Source of the DNA: Isoetes taiwanensis
Taxonomy: Eukaryota > Streptophyta > Lycopodiopsida > Isoetales > Isoetaceae
DNA length: 64,000 nucleotides
Assembly (NCBI GenBank): GCA_021234155.1
Contig: JAJEKV010000030.1
Span: 13,648,079 to 13,712,078, forward strand
Direction: 5' to 3'
The position numbers and the translations under genes were made by a program. The notes below the pieces were generated by a model, which was given only the letters and a program-made list of their open reading frames with translations, did not search any database and was not told where the DNA came from. Positions 1 to 10,950 of the stretch are shown one piece after another. Every line of letters starts with the position of its first letter. Position 1 is the first letter of the stretch.

Positions 1-1067
1 ATGTTGTACTTCGTTTCAGTTACGTATTGCTAGACCCTTGCCGTGTTAGTGAACCCAACGGAAGAGTGAACTGCAATTATGGTATGCCTTGCCACCTTTG
101 ATGTGAAAGCCATTGGACCCTAACCACAATGGTTCGTTGAGCCTTACACACAGAGGAACGTTCATGAGTCGGAACATGAACCCTCCCTTCTGCCTTGATC
201 GGCCCCTTCACCCCACATCCGGTGGCTCTTGTACACCTGAGCCGAATCTACGGTGTGCTAGAGAGGCTGCCTCCGGAAGCATCAACTACCAAAGCTTTGG
301 GTCTCTACCCCTTCCAATACAAGGGTTCATGAGATACATCATCCATATACATCACCCGGAAGGCAAAGAGACAAGATCTAATCTACAACAGAGGTTAGGT
401 TGCCTTTTAGTTAGGATCTGCTAGAGATCTAGAGAGGGGAGGCTGCTATGGGCAATCTAATAGGCTAAACCCTACGGTTCTAGAGGACTAAAGTGAGTTT
501 AGACTATCTGAATGACCAAATACACAGTCATGAGGGGCTCCTCACGACTGAGCTCGACCATCCTACTGGCGCTCGAATCTAGAAAACTAGGATGCAATTC
601 TCGATCCAGTGCGGGATGCGGTTTTATATTTGTTGAAATGACCAAAAGCGAGGATACAAGCCTAGTAATTAGGCTAGCTAGGGTTTCCCTACCCTATATA
701 GACAAAGAGGTTGGCTAGGGTTTCCAATTATCCCCTTTTTGGCATGTGGGATAATTGAAATGATCTGCCTTCAAAATAGGTGGCCAAATGTGCACACAGC
801 AAATGTGTGCCCATAATATGTACATTGGAAAATGTGCGTGAGTACACCTACTCGTTGTACCCAGTTAGTGTCCACTTGGAAATGTGTGCCCATTAATGTG
901 TACATTGGAAATGTGCACATTAATAGTTACACATATTTACAGCAAGCTACCCCTAGGGCTACTCACAGCTCACCCGCTAGCGTTACCACGTCGGTGGAAG
1001 CGGCGTGTCTGGCCAATGAAAAAACGATCCGGTATCGTCACAGGCGTATCACGTGTTTGACGTCACA
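1..1067 (-). repeat. G1 3' LTR (partial, runs off the window)
   Basis: This stretch aligns with about 11535-12607 over its whole length, for example the shared text around 113-300 and 11630-11815. Its inner end on the plus strand is CGTCACA at 1061-1067, which on the minus strand gives the expected TG start (TGTGACG) directly after the polypurine tract. The first part of the LTR lies outside the window. Confidence 0.85.
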
Positions 1068-1080
1068 TTCTCCCCACCTT
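1068..1080 (-). other. G1 polypurine tract
   Basis: On the minus strand this reads AAGGTGGGGAGAA followed at once by the LTR start TGTGACG. That is the position and composition expected for the plus-strand primer of a gypsy element. A second purine-rich copy (minus strand of 1111-1124, CCAAGGTGGGGAGA) lies about 40 bp further in and may be an older or alternative tract. Confidence 0.8.
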
Positions 1081-1931
1081 GAAATGATGTTGTCCATGAC
1101 GCCATTGGGTCTCCCCACCTTGGGATTGTCGTAACACCGCAATCAGCACAGATACATCGATTACTACTAGTTCCACATTTATTAAAATTACCTTAAGGTA
1201 ATTTTTATGACATTATCATCATTATATTATAAAATAACTTATCAATTCACCACATTACTAAACGGATTACTTCAAAATTCACTTAATATTACGATTAAGT
1301 TTATCAAAATTTAAAAATAACGTCAAAAGGTTCATTCTTCATTCCTTGCAACTTTCAACAAAATTTGTGTTGCAAGTCTTACGTGAGCTCGACCTCCTTG
1401 CCCTCCCGGGAGCGCTCTATTGGCACCAGGTCGACACTACGTTAGTACCATTTAATTATTAATAAAATTTTTGGTTATATGGTGACCACCCCACCTATCT
1501 ACATGGATGCATGGCTAATCTCCGCGTAGGAAGGGGTGAATCTTCCATTATAGCGCCCTTGAGCCAGGCGCCTATGCCTATATCGCTCATGCCTACACCT
1601 CTAGTTGCCCGGCGTGGAGGATATCCTTCTCGCGTGGGGGCGCGAAGGATAGATTCCTCCTATCAAAGCATATATGGGGCTAAAGGTGCTTTCCTATCAA
1701 TGCATTCCTTCACGGCCTCCTTTCTCTTGGGGTCGTCTACTTCCGTGGAGACCATAGACTTTCTAATCTACCTTCCACTCGCCCAAGCGGAAGCGCGGTC
1801 ATGCCTACATTGACATTACACCACGCCCTAGAGATCACCGTAGTGGTCCCATCATCCGGTAACTTAGCGCGCGTCGACCCATACTAGCGTGGGTTTGCAT
1901 CGTGAATTAATCTTAACTACACAGAATTAAC
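1081..1931 (-). other. G1 3' untranslated region
   Basis: Sequence between the end of the pol relic and the polypurine tract. It contains an AT-rich part (1160-1330) and a GC-richer part (1380-1890). I see no protein motif on either strand. Confidence 0.5.
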
Positions 1932-2540
1932 CTACACAAATACGACATGCACGAGCCCGATTTCTTGGAGATGACCTTGCCGTCCCATTGCTCCATAAGC
2001 ATGAATCTTTGCTTTTACTAAATCTTTCTTAAGTACCCGTCGCGTCTTCCACCGGTAAGTGTTTCCCACTTGACCAAATCTTGGAGAATTACGATCTCCT
2101 CGTTTTCTTGAAAGCTTTATCAAAATCAATTACGGAACTATTTCCATTGTTCTCAAATCATTTCCAACAACGTTGGAGAATCCAAGACTTAAATGCGGAT
2201 TTGGAGTATACCTCTTCAATAAACTCACGTGGAAGACCTTATGAATCTTTAGGTGTGTTTGGCAAATCTAGCTTGTAGAGTTGATTACCTACTCTCTTGA
2301 CTATTACGAAGGGTCCAGCCACCTTGGAGCAAGCTTCTTGCAATTCCAGATCTGAAGCCCTTTTGCTTCACCTTGATCTTGAGCCAAACATCATCTCCAA
2401 CTTTTGAACTCTCTTCTTTTCGATGCTTGTCGGCGATGCTCTTTATCGACTTCTTGCTTGCTAGCGATAACCTCGAACTTCTTCCACAAGGCTGCCAGAT
2501 ATCGGCCAACATTTCTTGCGAAACTTCCACCTTTGACACG
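1932..2540 (-). pseudogene. G1 integrase C-terminus and chromodomain-like tail
   Basis: The minus strand shows the post-core integrase motif ADKHRKEESSKVGDDVWL at about 2390-2450, the usual region after the catalytic core of gypsy integrases. Further downstream (about 2040-2090), allowing one extra base, the frame reads VKWKHLPVEDATG. This resembles the chromodomain-like W-K-x-L-P-x-E-x-A-T-W-E segment of plant chromoviruses, which is thought to steer integration by reading chromatin marks. The chromodomain call is an inference from this short motif; the frame is broken at least twice, so no product is made. Confidence 0.6.
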
Positions 2541-3450
2541 GGGTTGTACCAAGTGTTAGGAGTTAAACAATCGATAGCCGTAATTGATCATAAATGGCGA
2601 CATTTGGGATGATTCCTGCTTGGTGCTATTGTATGCAAACTCCACCAAGTGAATAAATTCTTCCCACATACTTTGCTTATTCGGACATAGTTTAGTAGCA
2701 TGTCCTCTAAAAATTGTTGGTCCGCTCCGATAACCCCATCCGATCCGAGGATGATATGCCATGCTCATGGATAACCGATGGATCGTCGCAAAGAGGTCTT
2801 GCCAAAAGGCGCTCATGAACTTCGGATCCACGCCGAGATGATCTCCCTTGGCATGCCATGAAGCCCGAAGATCTCTTTGGTGAAGAGCTTTCTTTTGTAT
2901 CCATAGTTTGTCGTGGTCTGCAAGGCACAAAATGTGCCATCTTAGACAACATCGACCACTACCATCAAGGCATCCTTCCCTCTTCTTTGTTCTTGGGAGT
3001 CCCAGCGATGAAATCCATCTTGATTACCTCCCACTTAGCGTTTGTACCGCTAATGGCTCTAATGCCCCGAATTGAGCTGCTCGCCTTAAATCTGCAACAG
3101 CATAGTGACATTCCTTGATGTAGCGAGCTATTTGCTTCTTCATTCACAGCCAAGAATAGTTAACTGCTGCTTGAAATATGTTTTCATAGATCCCATGGCC
3201 AGCTATTGGGTCATTGTCGTGTCATGGAGGATCAACTTCCTTACACTGATGATTGAATTACGCACAACTTGTTCTTATGGTATAACGGTTTGCCTTCCTT
3301 CTTAAAATGTTTAAAGGCTTCCCGCTCCCTTATTCATTACGGCCTCCTTAGAGAGACTTGCCCATACTTCCTTGAAATCCACGTCCGTTGGCAAGGACTC
3401 TTCAATCATCTTACCAAAGTCGCCGGAGATCGTCGAAATTGCATTGCAAT
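2541..3450 (-). pseudogene. G1 integrase catalytic core (broken)
   Basis: In shifted minus-strand frames I read KWEVIKMDFIAGTPK near 3010-3045 (first catalytic Asp region), MAHFVPC near 2940, VDPKFMSAFWQDLFATI near 2790-2845 (second Asp region, with its own Asp lost or altered) and MAYHPRIG near 2740-2765, the part that leads to the catalytic Glu in intact relatives. This is followed by NKQSMWEEFIHLVEFAYNST at 2622-2681, a hallmark of the core end. The upstream zinc-binding portion is only faintly visible (IARYIKECHYC-like, about 3080-3120). Several frameshifts and stops separate the blocks. Confidence 0.8.
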
Positions 3451-4009
3451 GCACTCTAGTTGTCGGGGATGCCTTGAAAGCGCATCCGCTACCACATTGA
3501 GCTTCCCCGCTTGTGACTTTATATCAAAGTCGTGCTCTTCGAGGAACTCCATCCACCTTCTACTCGGGTTGAGGTGTGGTTGCGTGAATACATATTGGAG
3601 GCTACGGTGGTGGTATCCATTGGAACTTCCTTCCCAAAAGGTAGTGCCTCAAATTCTTAATGCCACGACAACGCAAGCAATTCCACGATCGTGCGTGGGG
3701 TAGCGCGTTTGGTTCGTTCATCTTCACGGAATCATACGCTACCACACGCTCTTCTTGCATAAGCACTACACCGTAGCTATCTTACTCGCATCATTGCTAC
3801 AAGCTTATCTTTCCCGGGTCCGGCGAGTTAAGACCCCGGGGCTGTTGTTAAAGCTTCCTTCAACAATTCAAACCCCCTTTGGGCTTTCTTGTGCCAATGC
3901 TCCGCCCAATCTTTCACCTTCCCCCTCTCGTCCAGTGCAATTAATCCGGGCTGCTATCTTAGCAAGTTCTTCCACGAACTTCACAGTGGTACCCCTTAGT
4001 CGAGGAAAC
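3451..4009 (-). pseudogene. G1 RNase H domain (broken)
   Basis: The minus strand preserves NLRHYLLGKEVPM around 3600-3650, and AGKLNVVADALSRHPRQLE around 3460-3515, which is the conserved end of the gypsy RNase H domain before integrase. The segment between reads out of frame. RNase H removes the RNA template during reverse transcription; this copy cannot be functional because the frame changes at least twice. Confidence 0.75.
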
Positions 4010-4830
4010 TTACGACTTCATGCACATTCTTGGCGCCGGGCCCCTTTGAATGACTTCAATCTTGGCGAGTCCGTTGAGATGCCTTCTGCTGAGATCACAT
4101 GACCTAGATACTCCACCTTTTCTGTTGCGAAGTGGCACTGACAACTTGGCGCATAGCCGGTGCCTCTTCAACTTCTCGGCACTCTTCTCAAGTGTTATCA
4201 CGTGTTCTTCAAGGGATCTGCTATACACCAAATGTCATCAAAGAAAACAATCACAAAGGTGTCTAAAAACTCCTGAAGATGTGGTTCATGAGCCTCATGA
4301 GCGTTCTTGCGGGGGCATTCGATAAGCCCGAAAGGCATTACCCAAGTGAACTCATAGTGCCCATCTGCGTTACGGGCGGTCTTATGGATATCTTCTTCCT
4401 TTATCCTGATCGGATGATAACGACCTTAAGTCGATTTTGGAAAGATCTTTGCACCTTGGGCTGATCCATCAAGTCGCCCGATCTTGGAAGCGCATACTTG
4501 TTCTTAATGGTGTGCTTATTCAACTGTGTATAGTCTATGCACATCCTCAAAGATCCATCCTTCTTCTTGACAAAAAGAATGGGCGCTCCAAACGGCGAGA
4601 CACTAGGTCTAATGAACCCTAGGTCGAGCAGCTCCTGCAATCCTTCTTGATTCCGACAACTCCTGCGTTGTCATTCTATATGGAGCCTTGTTTGTCGGCT
4701 TTGTTCTGGTTTGAGTGCTATCTCTACTTTTCGACTCCCCTATAAGGAGGGAGCTGCTTGATCTCATCTGGAAAGAGATCATGGAACTCCGTGATCAGCT
4801 TAGCTACTTGCTTCGGCAACTTGCTGAGCA
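4010..4830 (-). pseudogene. G1 reverse transcriptase (broken)
   Basis: Recognisable blocks in order on the minus strand: EFHDLFPDEIKQLPPYRGVE (4735-4794), [20 protein letters not shown] (4575-4634), [20 protein letters not shown] (4506-4565), EFTWVMPFGL (4320-4350), FVIVFFDDI (4225-4255, the YxDD-type active site as FFDD) and KVEYLGHVISAEGISTD (4070-4120). These are the canonical RT blocks of Ty3/gypsy. Stops and frameshifts lie between the blocks. Confidence 0.88.
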
Positions 4831-5400
4831 CTTTGTCTTCTTTGCTTCCTTCCGATTCCGGCTCACTAATCTCAAGCTTGAGATGTATGCCACTTGCTCA
4901 CTCTTGATGCACTTGAACAAACGTTTAGAAGACATACAATTTACGGATGGGAACAACTTCCTTACATATCTCAATGATCTTGCCGGCCGTTGGAAGGTCA
5001 CCCGCTTTCCACGGTCGATAATGGCCCCGCCGCCCGTACTCCATTCCTATGATCAAGTCATACTTTCCAATGCCCATTATACCCCCATCCGGATGTAATC
5101 CTGCAAGTCGATGTCGGTTAATTCTCTTGCCCGCCGCTCCTTCTTTACCGCACCACTTGCTAAAACCACGGGTCTTGGCTTTGACTTTAGCGTAAGCTCA
5201 ACCAACATTTGAACCATTCGATGCAAAGTTATGGCTACTTCTCGAGTCCATACATCTGGCGAAGGACTTAGCTTTAGCCTTCCCTCTTGCATGGAAATTA
5301 CCTTATACCGGCTCTCTTGCTCTGTATCTATTACGGCAAAGATGTGACACTCCCACCGGATGTAGTCGCGGGCCTCTTGGCCGTCACTGCCGTCCTATCG
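4831..5400 (-). pseudogene. G1 protease/linker region
   Basis: The minus strand at 5077-5292 reads a 71-codon stretch that contains MVQMLVELTLKSKPRPVV and ends DIDLQDYIRMGV, and the next frame continues as a GIGKYDLIIGMEYG-like segment (about 5040-5090). The latter resembles the DLILGMDWL block that follows the catalytic Asp of gypsy proteases. The catalytic D-[ST]-G motif itself was not found. The assignment rests on position between gag and RT plus this one motif. Confidence 0.5.
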
Positions 5401-6640
5401 AGCGCCCCAATCTCTAACCGCTGAGAGCCGTACCATGACGTGGGCGGTTCTTTGTCCTATGTTCTGGTGGAAACACACAAGCCTGTTGCTTTTCTATGCA
5501 CTCACACCTCTTTTCCTTGGGCATCGCTTGCAAAAAGGATTACTTTGCTTTGGAGTAGTTTGACCTCTCTGCTTGTCCTTGAAGGACACACCCTTCTTCT
5601 CCTACTTTTCCTTCCTGGTTCCCACCATATGGGGCTCTAAATTTGGACACAGGCTGGCTGCCACAGAGATATAGCTTCTGTTGCCTTGCCTTTCTCCACA
5701 GGAAGTCTTTCTTGTGCCCGCTATTAAAGGTCCAGAGCCCACCGCAAGCTTATAGCCTTGGATTAAACCCGATCTTGTCCTAGGGTTTATTGCTCTCACC
5801 GACTTGCGGATCTCCTCATTCAATAGCCCCTCAATATAACTTTCCACGCATGCTTCTCTCCCAACTTTGTACGTCTGACCTTAGCCTCATGAATTCTCGT
5901 ATATTTCTGGTAGCGGTTGTTGCCTTCTTTGCAACACAATAAAAGCTAACGCATCATCTTTGGACTTATGTTCCCTTGGAGCGTAATGGCGCTTGAAGGC
6001 TTTAGCAAACTTTGAACTTACAAGCATCCACTGCTTAAAGCGTGTGCCTTTTCATAACCCTTCCACCAAATCCGGCTCCCTTCAAGTTGGTTTGTTGCAA
6101 CTCTGCCTTTGTCCTTATCCTTCATGCCATAAGCATTTCCGTTTTCGCTCATTCGGCCATGCCTCACTTCCAATCGACACGTTCTCCCGAGAACTGTTCC
6201 GATTCGAGACCTTCCATACATTTGCGGTCTTGAATCTACCTTCTTCTGGTCGTGGGGCCTAGCATCTCTTTAATAGTCCATCGGGGTGTTCCCTCGCCTT
6301 CCATCATTGGTTCTGAGGCATTCTTCCCAGTCTTCCTCGGTCACTGAGTCGCGAACTTGAGTCGGGAAGATTCAGGGGCTTTGGAGGATCTCCCTTCTCT
6401 TGCTCCTCTTCTTATCCCTTCCTTCTCTCAGAGCCCCTTCCGCGGCGGTGGCGTTGCCCACGAACCCCACACCTTGCGGACGGTAATGCCTTTATACGCT
6501 CCAGTCCGTCCCTCATCTGGGCTATCTCCTCCTCTGCAGGGGTCATGGGTTCCATATCTTCAAATAGGTTCCTTGCCTGGTGGTGCAGGTGGGGTTTGCT
6601 CTTCTATAAGATCTCGCGGTTATTGTTCCCCTAGCGTTTA
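5401..6640 (-). pseudogene. G1 gag capsid region
   Basis: Blocks on the minus strand include FAKAFKRHYAPREHKSKDD (about 5965-6022) and VESYIEGLLNEEIRKSVRAI (5788-5847), matching the layout of plant gypsy gag: a capsid core with an F-x3-F-x3-Y-P motif, then a GL-x4-R segment. Upstream at 6500-6545 the frame reads AEEEIAQMRDGLERIKAL, a short amphipathic helix. A cysteine cluster (CKRC at about 5530) may be the remains of a CCHC knuckle, but no complete C-x2-C-x4-H-x4-C is visible. Gag coats the RNA; this one is frameshifted. Confidence 0.7.
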
Positions 6641-6830
6641 GGCCTGGCTGCATACACAAGCAATTCATGGCTATATGATCGGTTTTATTTGTTCTCTTGC
6701 ATTGTTTATGTTTGTTGGTATAATTGTGGGGGAAAAATACATCAACAAAACATTTAAAGTGCGTGAAATTGTATTTATATATCATATAATATTTCAGATA
6801 CAAAAAGTCTCCTGGATCAAGAGTTTAACT
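6641..6830. other. AT-rich island inside G1 gag region
   Basis: About 170 bp of clearly AT-rich sequence lies between GC-richer coding-like flanks. On the minus strand its downstream edge reads TATGCAG at about 6645-6651, a usable splice acceptor, but I could not find a convincing GT donor at the other edge. It may be an intron remnant or a small insertion. Confidence 0.3.
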
Positions 6831-8348
6831 AGTCTTGGAATCGCCGGTAAGGCAGGTTGTCTTCAAGAAACTTCTTAACTTGGGCCGTCCCTCTTGGTGA
6901 CCCAAGTTCACGATGATGTCTGCGCGGCGAGCCTCCGCGTATGGCCCTCACGGGGCCTTCTACCTGCGGATCGGGATGTGAGGGCGATCCAGCTGCTATC
7001 TTGCACGGCGTCGGTGGGGTATGGCGAAGTCGAAGAGGTCAAGTGCCATTGCCCTCTTGATAAAGATAGCATAGTTAGACATTTTATTTGTATTCGAGCA
7101 TGCTGCGGAGGCGATAGTGCAATCGGCATAAACACTCCTTCTTCGCCTACGGGGATGAACTTGCGGTGAATTGCAGCTATTCTCCCATCCATCGGCCCGA
7201 CAAGTAGTATCGGCGACCTGTGGTTTGTGTTATTAAGAAGACTTCTCCGCTTGTTGTTTGGCCTCGACTCGTGTCTTGCCCGTGCCAAGTCGACCTCAAC
7301 TTGTTGGAAACTCTGTAGTCTTCAATTTGTGCGGTCGGAGCCTCGAGGTCGATTCCTTCTCCTTTTGGCGGGGGTGATATATGAAGGACCGGGCATTGGG
7401 ATGCTTCGTGGTCTTCCCACGGATCCCCATCGTTCTTGGAGGCTGAGGAACTCCCTCCTCATTGGCGACTCCATTTCGTCCATCAATTGCGATCTTTGCT
7501 TTGTAGGCGGATATCGGAGGTGCGTCTCCCCTACAGTAGAGTGTGGGACTCCCTTAGGCCCTTGGAAGTCACGGCTCCCCGGGGCGATGAAATCGTCAGT
7601 CGGTCTGCGGGTTGGTGGAGCAATTCGTCCAACTGAAACTCCCTCTCCACGTATTGGGAAGGTTGGGATGTCGGCGAGGGTAGATACTCCTCTCAGGTCG
7701 ATGATGATAGGGGCTAGGCTTGTGATGCCCTGGCAGGTGGGAACAACTTTGATGCCTGTACATTTTTCCGAAATTGATCAGCTCCTGCTCTCCTTGGCGT
7801 CGTTCTTCGTCTGAGTCGAGCTCCGTGTATCCTTCGTCGTCCGAGCTCTCCTTCATCCTCTCTTGCTTCCTGTTCCTGTTGATCTGCAACCGCATCTGCT
7901 CTTCCTCTTGCTTTTCAACCATGGGGTCTACCTCCATCGGAGGGATAGAGTTGCCCCCATCGGGTTCTCGTAGCGGTGGATAAGAAAGATGGCTAGAACT
8001 GGCGGTGTAAAGAGAAGTACTTGGTCCTGTTGGTCGCCGAGGACCATGTGTCCAGTAGTCTCTCTGCGCCTTGTTAGTCAAGTACTTGGCGATGTTGGGG
8101 GCGTCGCCCAAGGCTTCAGCTGAAGGGATGGGCGGGGAACAAAGTATCCTATGCAAGGGGAACTTGAACAAGGGGGAGGGTCCTACCCTAACAGAAATTA
8201 CTCGCTAGCACCGCCTATAAGGGGGGGTTGCATTTAGCGTAGCTTGGATGTCGATTTCCTTCACAAAGACTTGGAAGATGTCGTTGACATCCGCCTCGGC
8301 CTTATAGACCGGCCCGCTACGTACCATCGCCGAAATCAGCGTGGCCAT
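6831..8348 (-). pseudogene. G1 gag-proximal ORF, N-terminal part
   Basis: An ATG at 8346-8348 (minus) opens MATLISAMVRSGPVYKAEAD and runs about 45 codons to a stop, after which another frame carries on with FKFPLHRILCSPPIPSAEAL, a region containing YLTNKAQRDYWTHG, and an acidic, Glu/Arg-rich stretch (about 7790-7900: SSDDEGYTELDSDEERRQGE). A third frame continues with APIIIDLRGVSTLADIPTF near 7670-7720. One or two frameshifts would make this a single reading frame leading into the gag capsid region. The TATA box at 8463-8472 sits about 115 bp upstream of the ATG. I do not recognise the family. Confidence 0.5.
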
Positions 8349-8462
8349 TGATCTAGCAAGGAAAGGGAGTACCAAGCGGATCACGAGCGCCTCGGGGGCT
8401 GAAAGATCGCCTAAGCGATTATTGGAGCAAATTTGCGAGGTACCAATTGAGAAATGGGGAAC

Positions 8463-8472
8463 TTATTTATAG
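8463..8472 (-). promoter_or_regulatory. TATA box upstream of the second G1 ORF
   Basis: The minus strand reads CTATAAATAA about 115 bp upstream of the ATG at 8348. It lies downstream (in the minus sense) of a pair of hairpin motifs at 8651-8912. The same arrangement occurs before the first ORF (10411-10420). Confidence 0.5.
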
Positions 8473-8650
8473 AAAGGAAAACCCTAATTTTTGGATGACC
8501 TAGATTTTTTTGAGATTAGGCAATTCTGATCTATTAAGAGATGCAATTGTAAGTTTGAAGACTATTTCTAGAGTTTGAGCATGCTCTGACGACTCTTGAA
8601 CCTATTATGCGGTTTGGAGATCATTTGGTGATGAAATGGTGCGGGGTTCA

Positions 8651-8912
8651 GATGCGTTGCGCCCGACCGATTTCTAAAATGTAGAAATGTCTGGCGGCGG
8701 CGTGTGAGATATGGGTCCCTAATTGGGCTAGGATTACTCAATTTAGGTGATCTAAAGGCTGTAATTCTACTAAACTCATCGAGTTTAAATGAATTGACCC
8801 CTACTTGGTCGATTTGGAGCTGTTTTGGGCATTTTTGGGCATGGTCTCACCGTTGCGCCCGGCCGATTTCTAAAATGTAGAAATCATCACAGCCGCCGAC
8901 GTGTGAGACATC
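8651..8912 (-). repeat. Hairpin motif pair 1 in G1
   Basis: Two copies, 8651-8714 and 8841-8912, start 190 bp apart. The second shows the full structure: GTCTCACCGTTGCGCC on one side and GGC-rich ACGTGTGAGAC on the other form an outer stem, and ATTTCTA/TAGAAAT forms an inner stem. The first copy keeps the inner stem and the right half of the outer stem but its left end has decayed. Confidence 0.7.
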
Positions 8913-9141
8913 GTCTCAATTTTGCTCAAAACTCCAATTGAATTAAAACAAAGGCTAGGATCGATATCTTGACCTATTTAAGCGGGGTTTGACACTTTAT
9001 TTACACAAAATTTTCTTTATATTAACAAAATTTTCCAGGTTATTTACAAGGTTCAAGGGCGTTCTCCTTGATGTGCGGCAAGATACATATCCTCCTCATG
9101 AGGGTAACCCTCTTCGCGTGCACCGTGCGGTAGTTGAATCT

Positions 9142-10330
9142 TCAAAATGCTTTACTATATGCGCTTGACGCCTCTTGTAAACACCGCTGACATCTCACGG
9201 TCACGCGCGTATACGTGTTGTATTCTTGGATGACCCGCGGACCACCGCGGCTGGAGCGGCGCCCGGGAATCGAGTCCGTAACTCTTACGGAAGTGGCGGA
9301 TCTCCTTGAGGTGCCGCATCTTCCGACTTCTTCTTCTTGCTCCGCTTCTTCCCCTGTGCTCGGGGAGGCTTGGGCTTTGGTGGGGGCTTTATACGGCTCT
9401 TCGTCGGGTGCCGCCTTCAATCGTTCTCACCGGTGCTCCGGTAATATCGTTGTACGCCTCCCACCTTGCCATATAAGCGTTGTGCTCCTTGATCCTCTTA
9501 AAGTAGACCTTTGGGGTCTATCACATATGCTTCCGTTTAGGCCCGGGGGCTTTGACTCTATCCCGCGTTGGAAGCGGTGGGGGCTTATCCACCCTCCTCC
9601 CTCCGCTCTTGGGGTGTGCGTTGGGGACCCCCCCTTCCTCTGACCCGGGGCTTTGAAGAGCTTGCCCCGTCTGCGCCCGGCCGTTAGTCTCCATCCAGTC
9701 GTCGGTGGTGGGCGGGGTCTCCCCTCCCGATGGCTCGTTGATGGCCGGGACCTTGGCTCGCTTCCGAGCCTTTACTACCTTCCTCTTGCCCGCCTTTATG
9801 GCTCACGGCCTTCCTCTTCTTGGGCCCGGCTGCGGTCGGGTCGTCTTCCCGACCCTTTGTCCTCTGCTCCGGCGGTGCTCCTTGGCCATTGCTTGTGGGC
9901 CAGGCGTCTCGAGGCTCGACCTCTTCTTAGGGGTGAGTTCCGTGACTGCTCCTCTCTTCACGCTCCTCCTGCGGGTGGATCTCGACACAGGGTTGTTCTT
10001 GGGAGGCATTGATGGGTCCGCTTTCCCCCTGCTCCTCACGTGGGTTGGCGTCTCCCACAGTGTTGCTCCTCCTGCTGCCCGCTTCACGCCTCTGCCCGTG
10101 CAATTTCGTGAAGATCTCGTTCATGGCGTCTGTCCGTTCGTCCTCCAAGATCGTGTGTAGTCGCTCGGTCCGACCACTGCTTCCTCGCTCGGCGAAGATT
10201 CGTCGTTGTGGAGAAAGCGTTCCCGAAGAATCACATGAAAGAGGGCGGATCGGCTGCCTGGAGGATCCGCTTCGTCTAGGCTTCCTTACGATCTGTTTAG
10301 TGCGGGGCCATCATCTTCTGGGTTTTGTCG
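9142..10330 (-). pseudogene. G1 extra upstream ORF (basic, low-complexity protein)
   Basis: The minus strand has overlapping open segments: HTILEDERTDAMNEIFTKLH at about 10100-10160 (likely true frame, possible ATG near 10125), then a Lys/Arg/Pro-rich stretch (PKKRSSLETPGPQAMAKEH at about 9880-9940) and a Glu-rich segment ending near 9142 (STGEEAEQEEEVGRCG). The product would be a basic, disordered, possibly nucleic-acid-binding protein located between the PBS and gag. Frameshifts break it. Extra ORFs between LTR and gag are known in some plant gypsy lineages such as Tat/Ogre, but I see no similarity that would name this one. Confidence 0.4.
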
Positions 10331-10410
10331 TCCCGGACTAAGCGCCCGAAAGATGCCTTGACAAGGCGAAGTTCTAGGAAAACGGGGAAAAAAATGGGAG
10401 GGTGCAGGTT

Positions 10411-10420
10411 CTATTTATAG
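10411..10420 (-). promoter_or_regulatory. TATA box upstream of the first G1 ORF
   Basis: The minus strand reads CTATAAATAG in a GC-rich then AT-rich context, about 80 bp downstream (minus sense) of hairpin pair 2 and about 280 bp upstream of the probable ORF start near 10125. It lies inside the element, not in the LTR. Confidence 0.5.
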
Positions 10421-10492
10421 GGCCAAATTTAGGTCAACTTTTAAACTACCTTTTTGGATTGTCTAAGGCATCTAAAACACTTAATTAAGCAA

Positions 10493-10745
10493 GGTCTCAC
10501 CGTTGCGCCCAGCCCGTTCCTAGAATCCGAAAACACATCTGGCGGCGACGTGTGAGACATGGTGGGGCCCCACTATTAAATTAACATGTAACATGCTAAA
10601 TCTACTAATTCTTAGCTTAAAATAAGAGTTATCAAGTTATTTCTTTGTGATTTACAACTTTTGGTGACAAAAGGCGAATGTCTCTACGTTAAGCCGGCCA
10701 GATTTCTAAAATGTAGAAACCCATCTGGCCTTTGACGTGTGACCA
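10493..10745 (-). repeat. Hairpin motif pair 2 in G1
   Basis: Copies at 10493-10562 and 10684-10745 start 191 bp apart, the same spacing as pair 1. The first has GTCTCACCGTTGCGCCC and GGCGGCGACGTGTGAGAC as its arms. The second has replaced the outer sequence but still pairs: GGCCAGAT with ATCTGGCC around TTTCTA/TAGAAA. Preservation of pairing despite changed sequence argues for a structured element. Confidence 0.7.
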
Positions 10746-10935
10746 ATTCCTACCACGGATGTTGGCTCATCAATATTAGTCTTTTACATTTCTATTCGTT
10801 TTAAGCATTACTAGCTTAGCATAAACTACAAAAATGAGAAAAAAAAAATTTCCCATTTTTCGGTTTAAGGATCCTATCAAGTTAGTGCTCTCTGGGAACA
10901 TGGCGGTTACTTTGCTCTTGGTCTCCAAGAACATA

Positions 10936-10947
10936 GCTCTGATACCA
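10936..10947 (-). other. G1 primer binding site (tRNA-iMet)
   Basis: The minus strand reads TGGTATCAGAGC, the exact complement of the plant initiator methionine tRNA 3' end, three bases inside the upper LTR. This fixes the orientation of G1 and the inner edge of its 5' LTR. Confidence 0.9.
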
Positions 10948-10950
10948 CCG

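Noticed and set aside
7227-7814. 195-codon plus-strand open frame in G1
   Set aside because: It lies opposite coding-like minus-strand sequence of the gag-proximal ORF and has no known motif; it is a shadow frame.
9215-10341. Several plus-strand open frames of 110-150 codons
   Set aside because: GC-rich region where the minus strand carries the extra ORF; the plus frames are Leu/Pro/Arg-rich artefacts without motifs.
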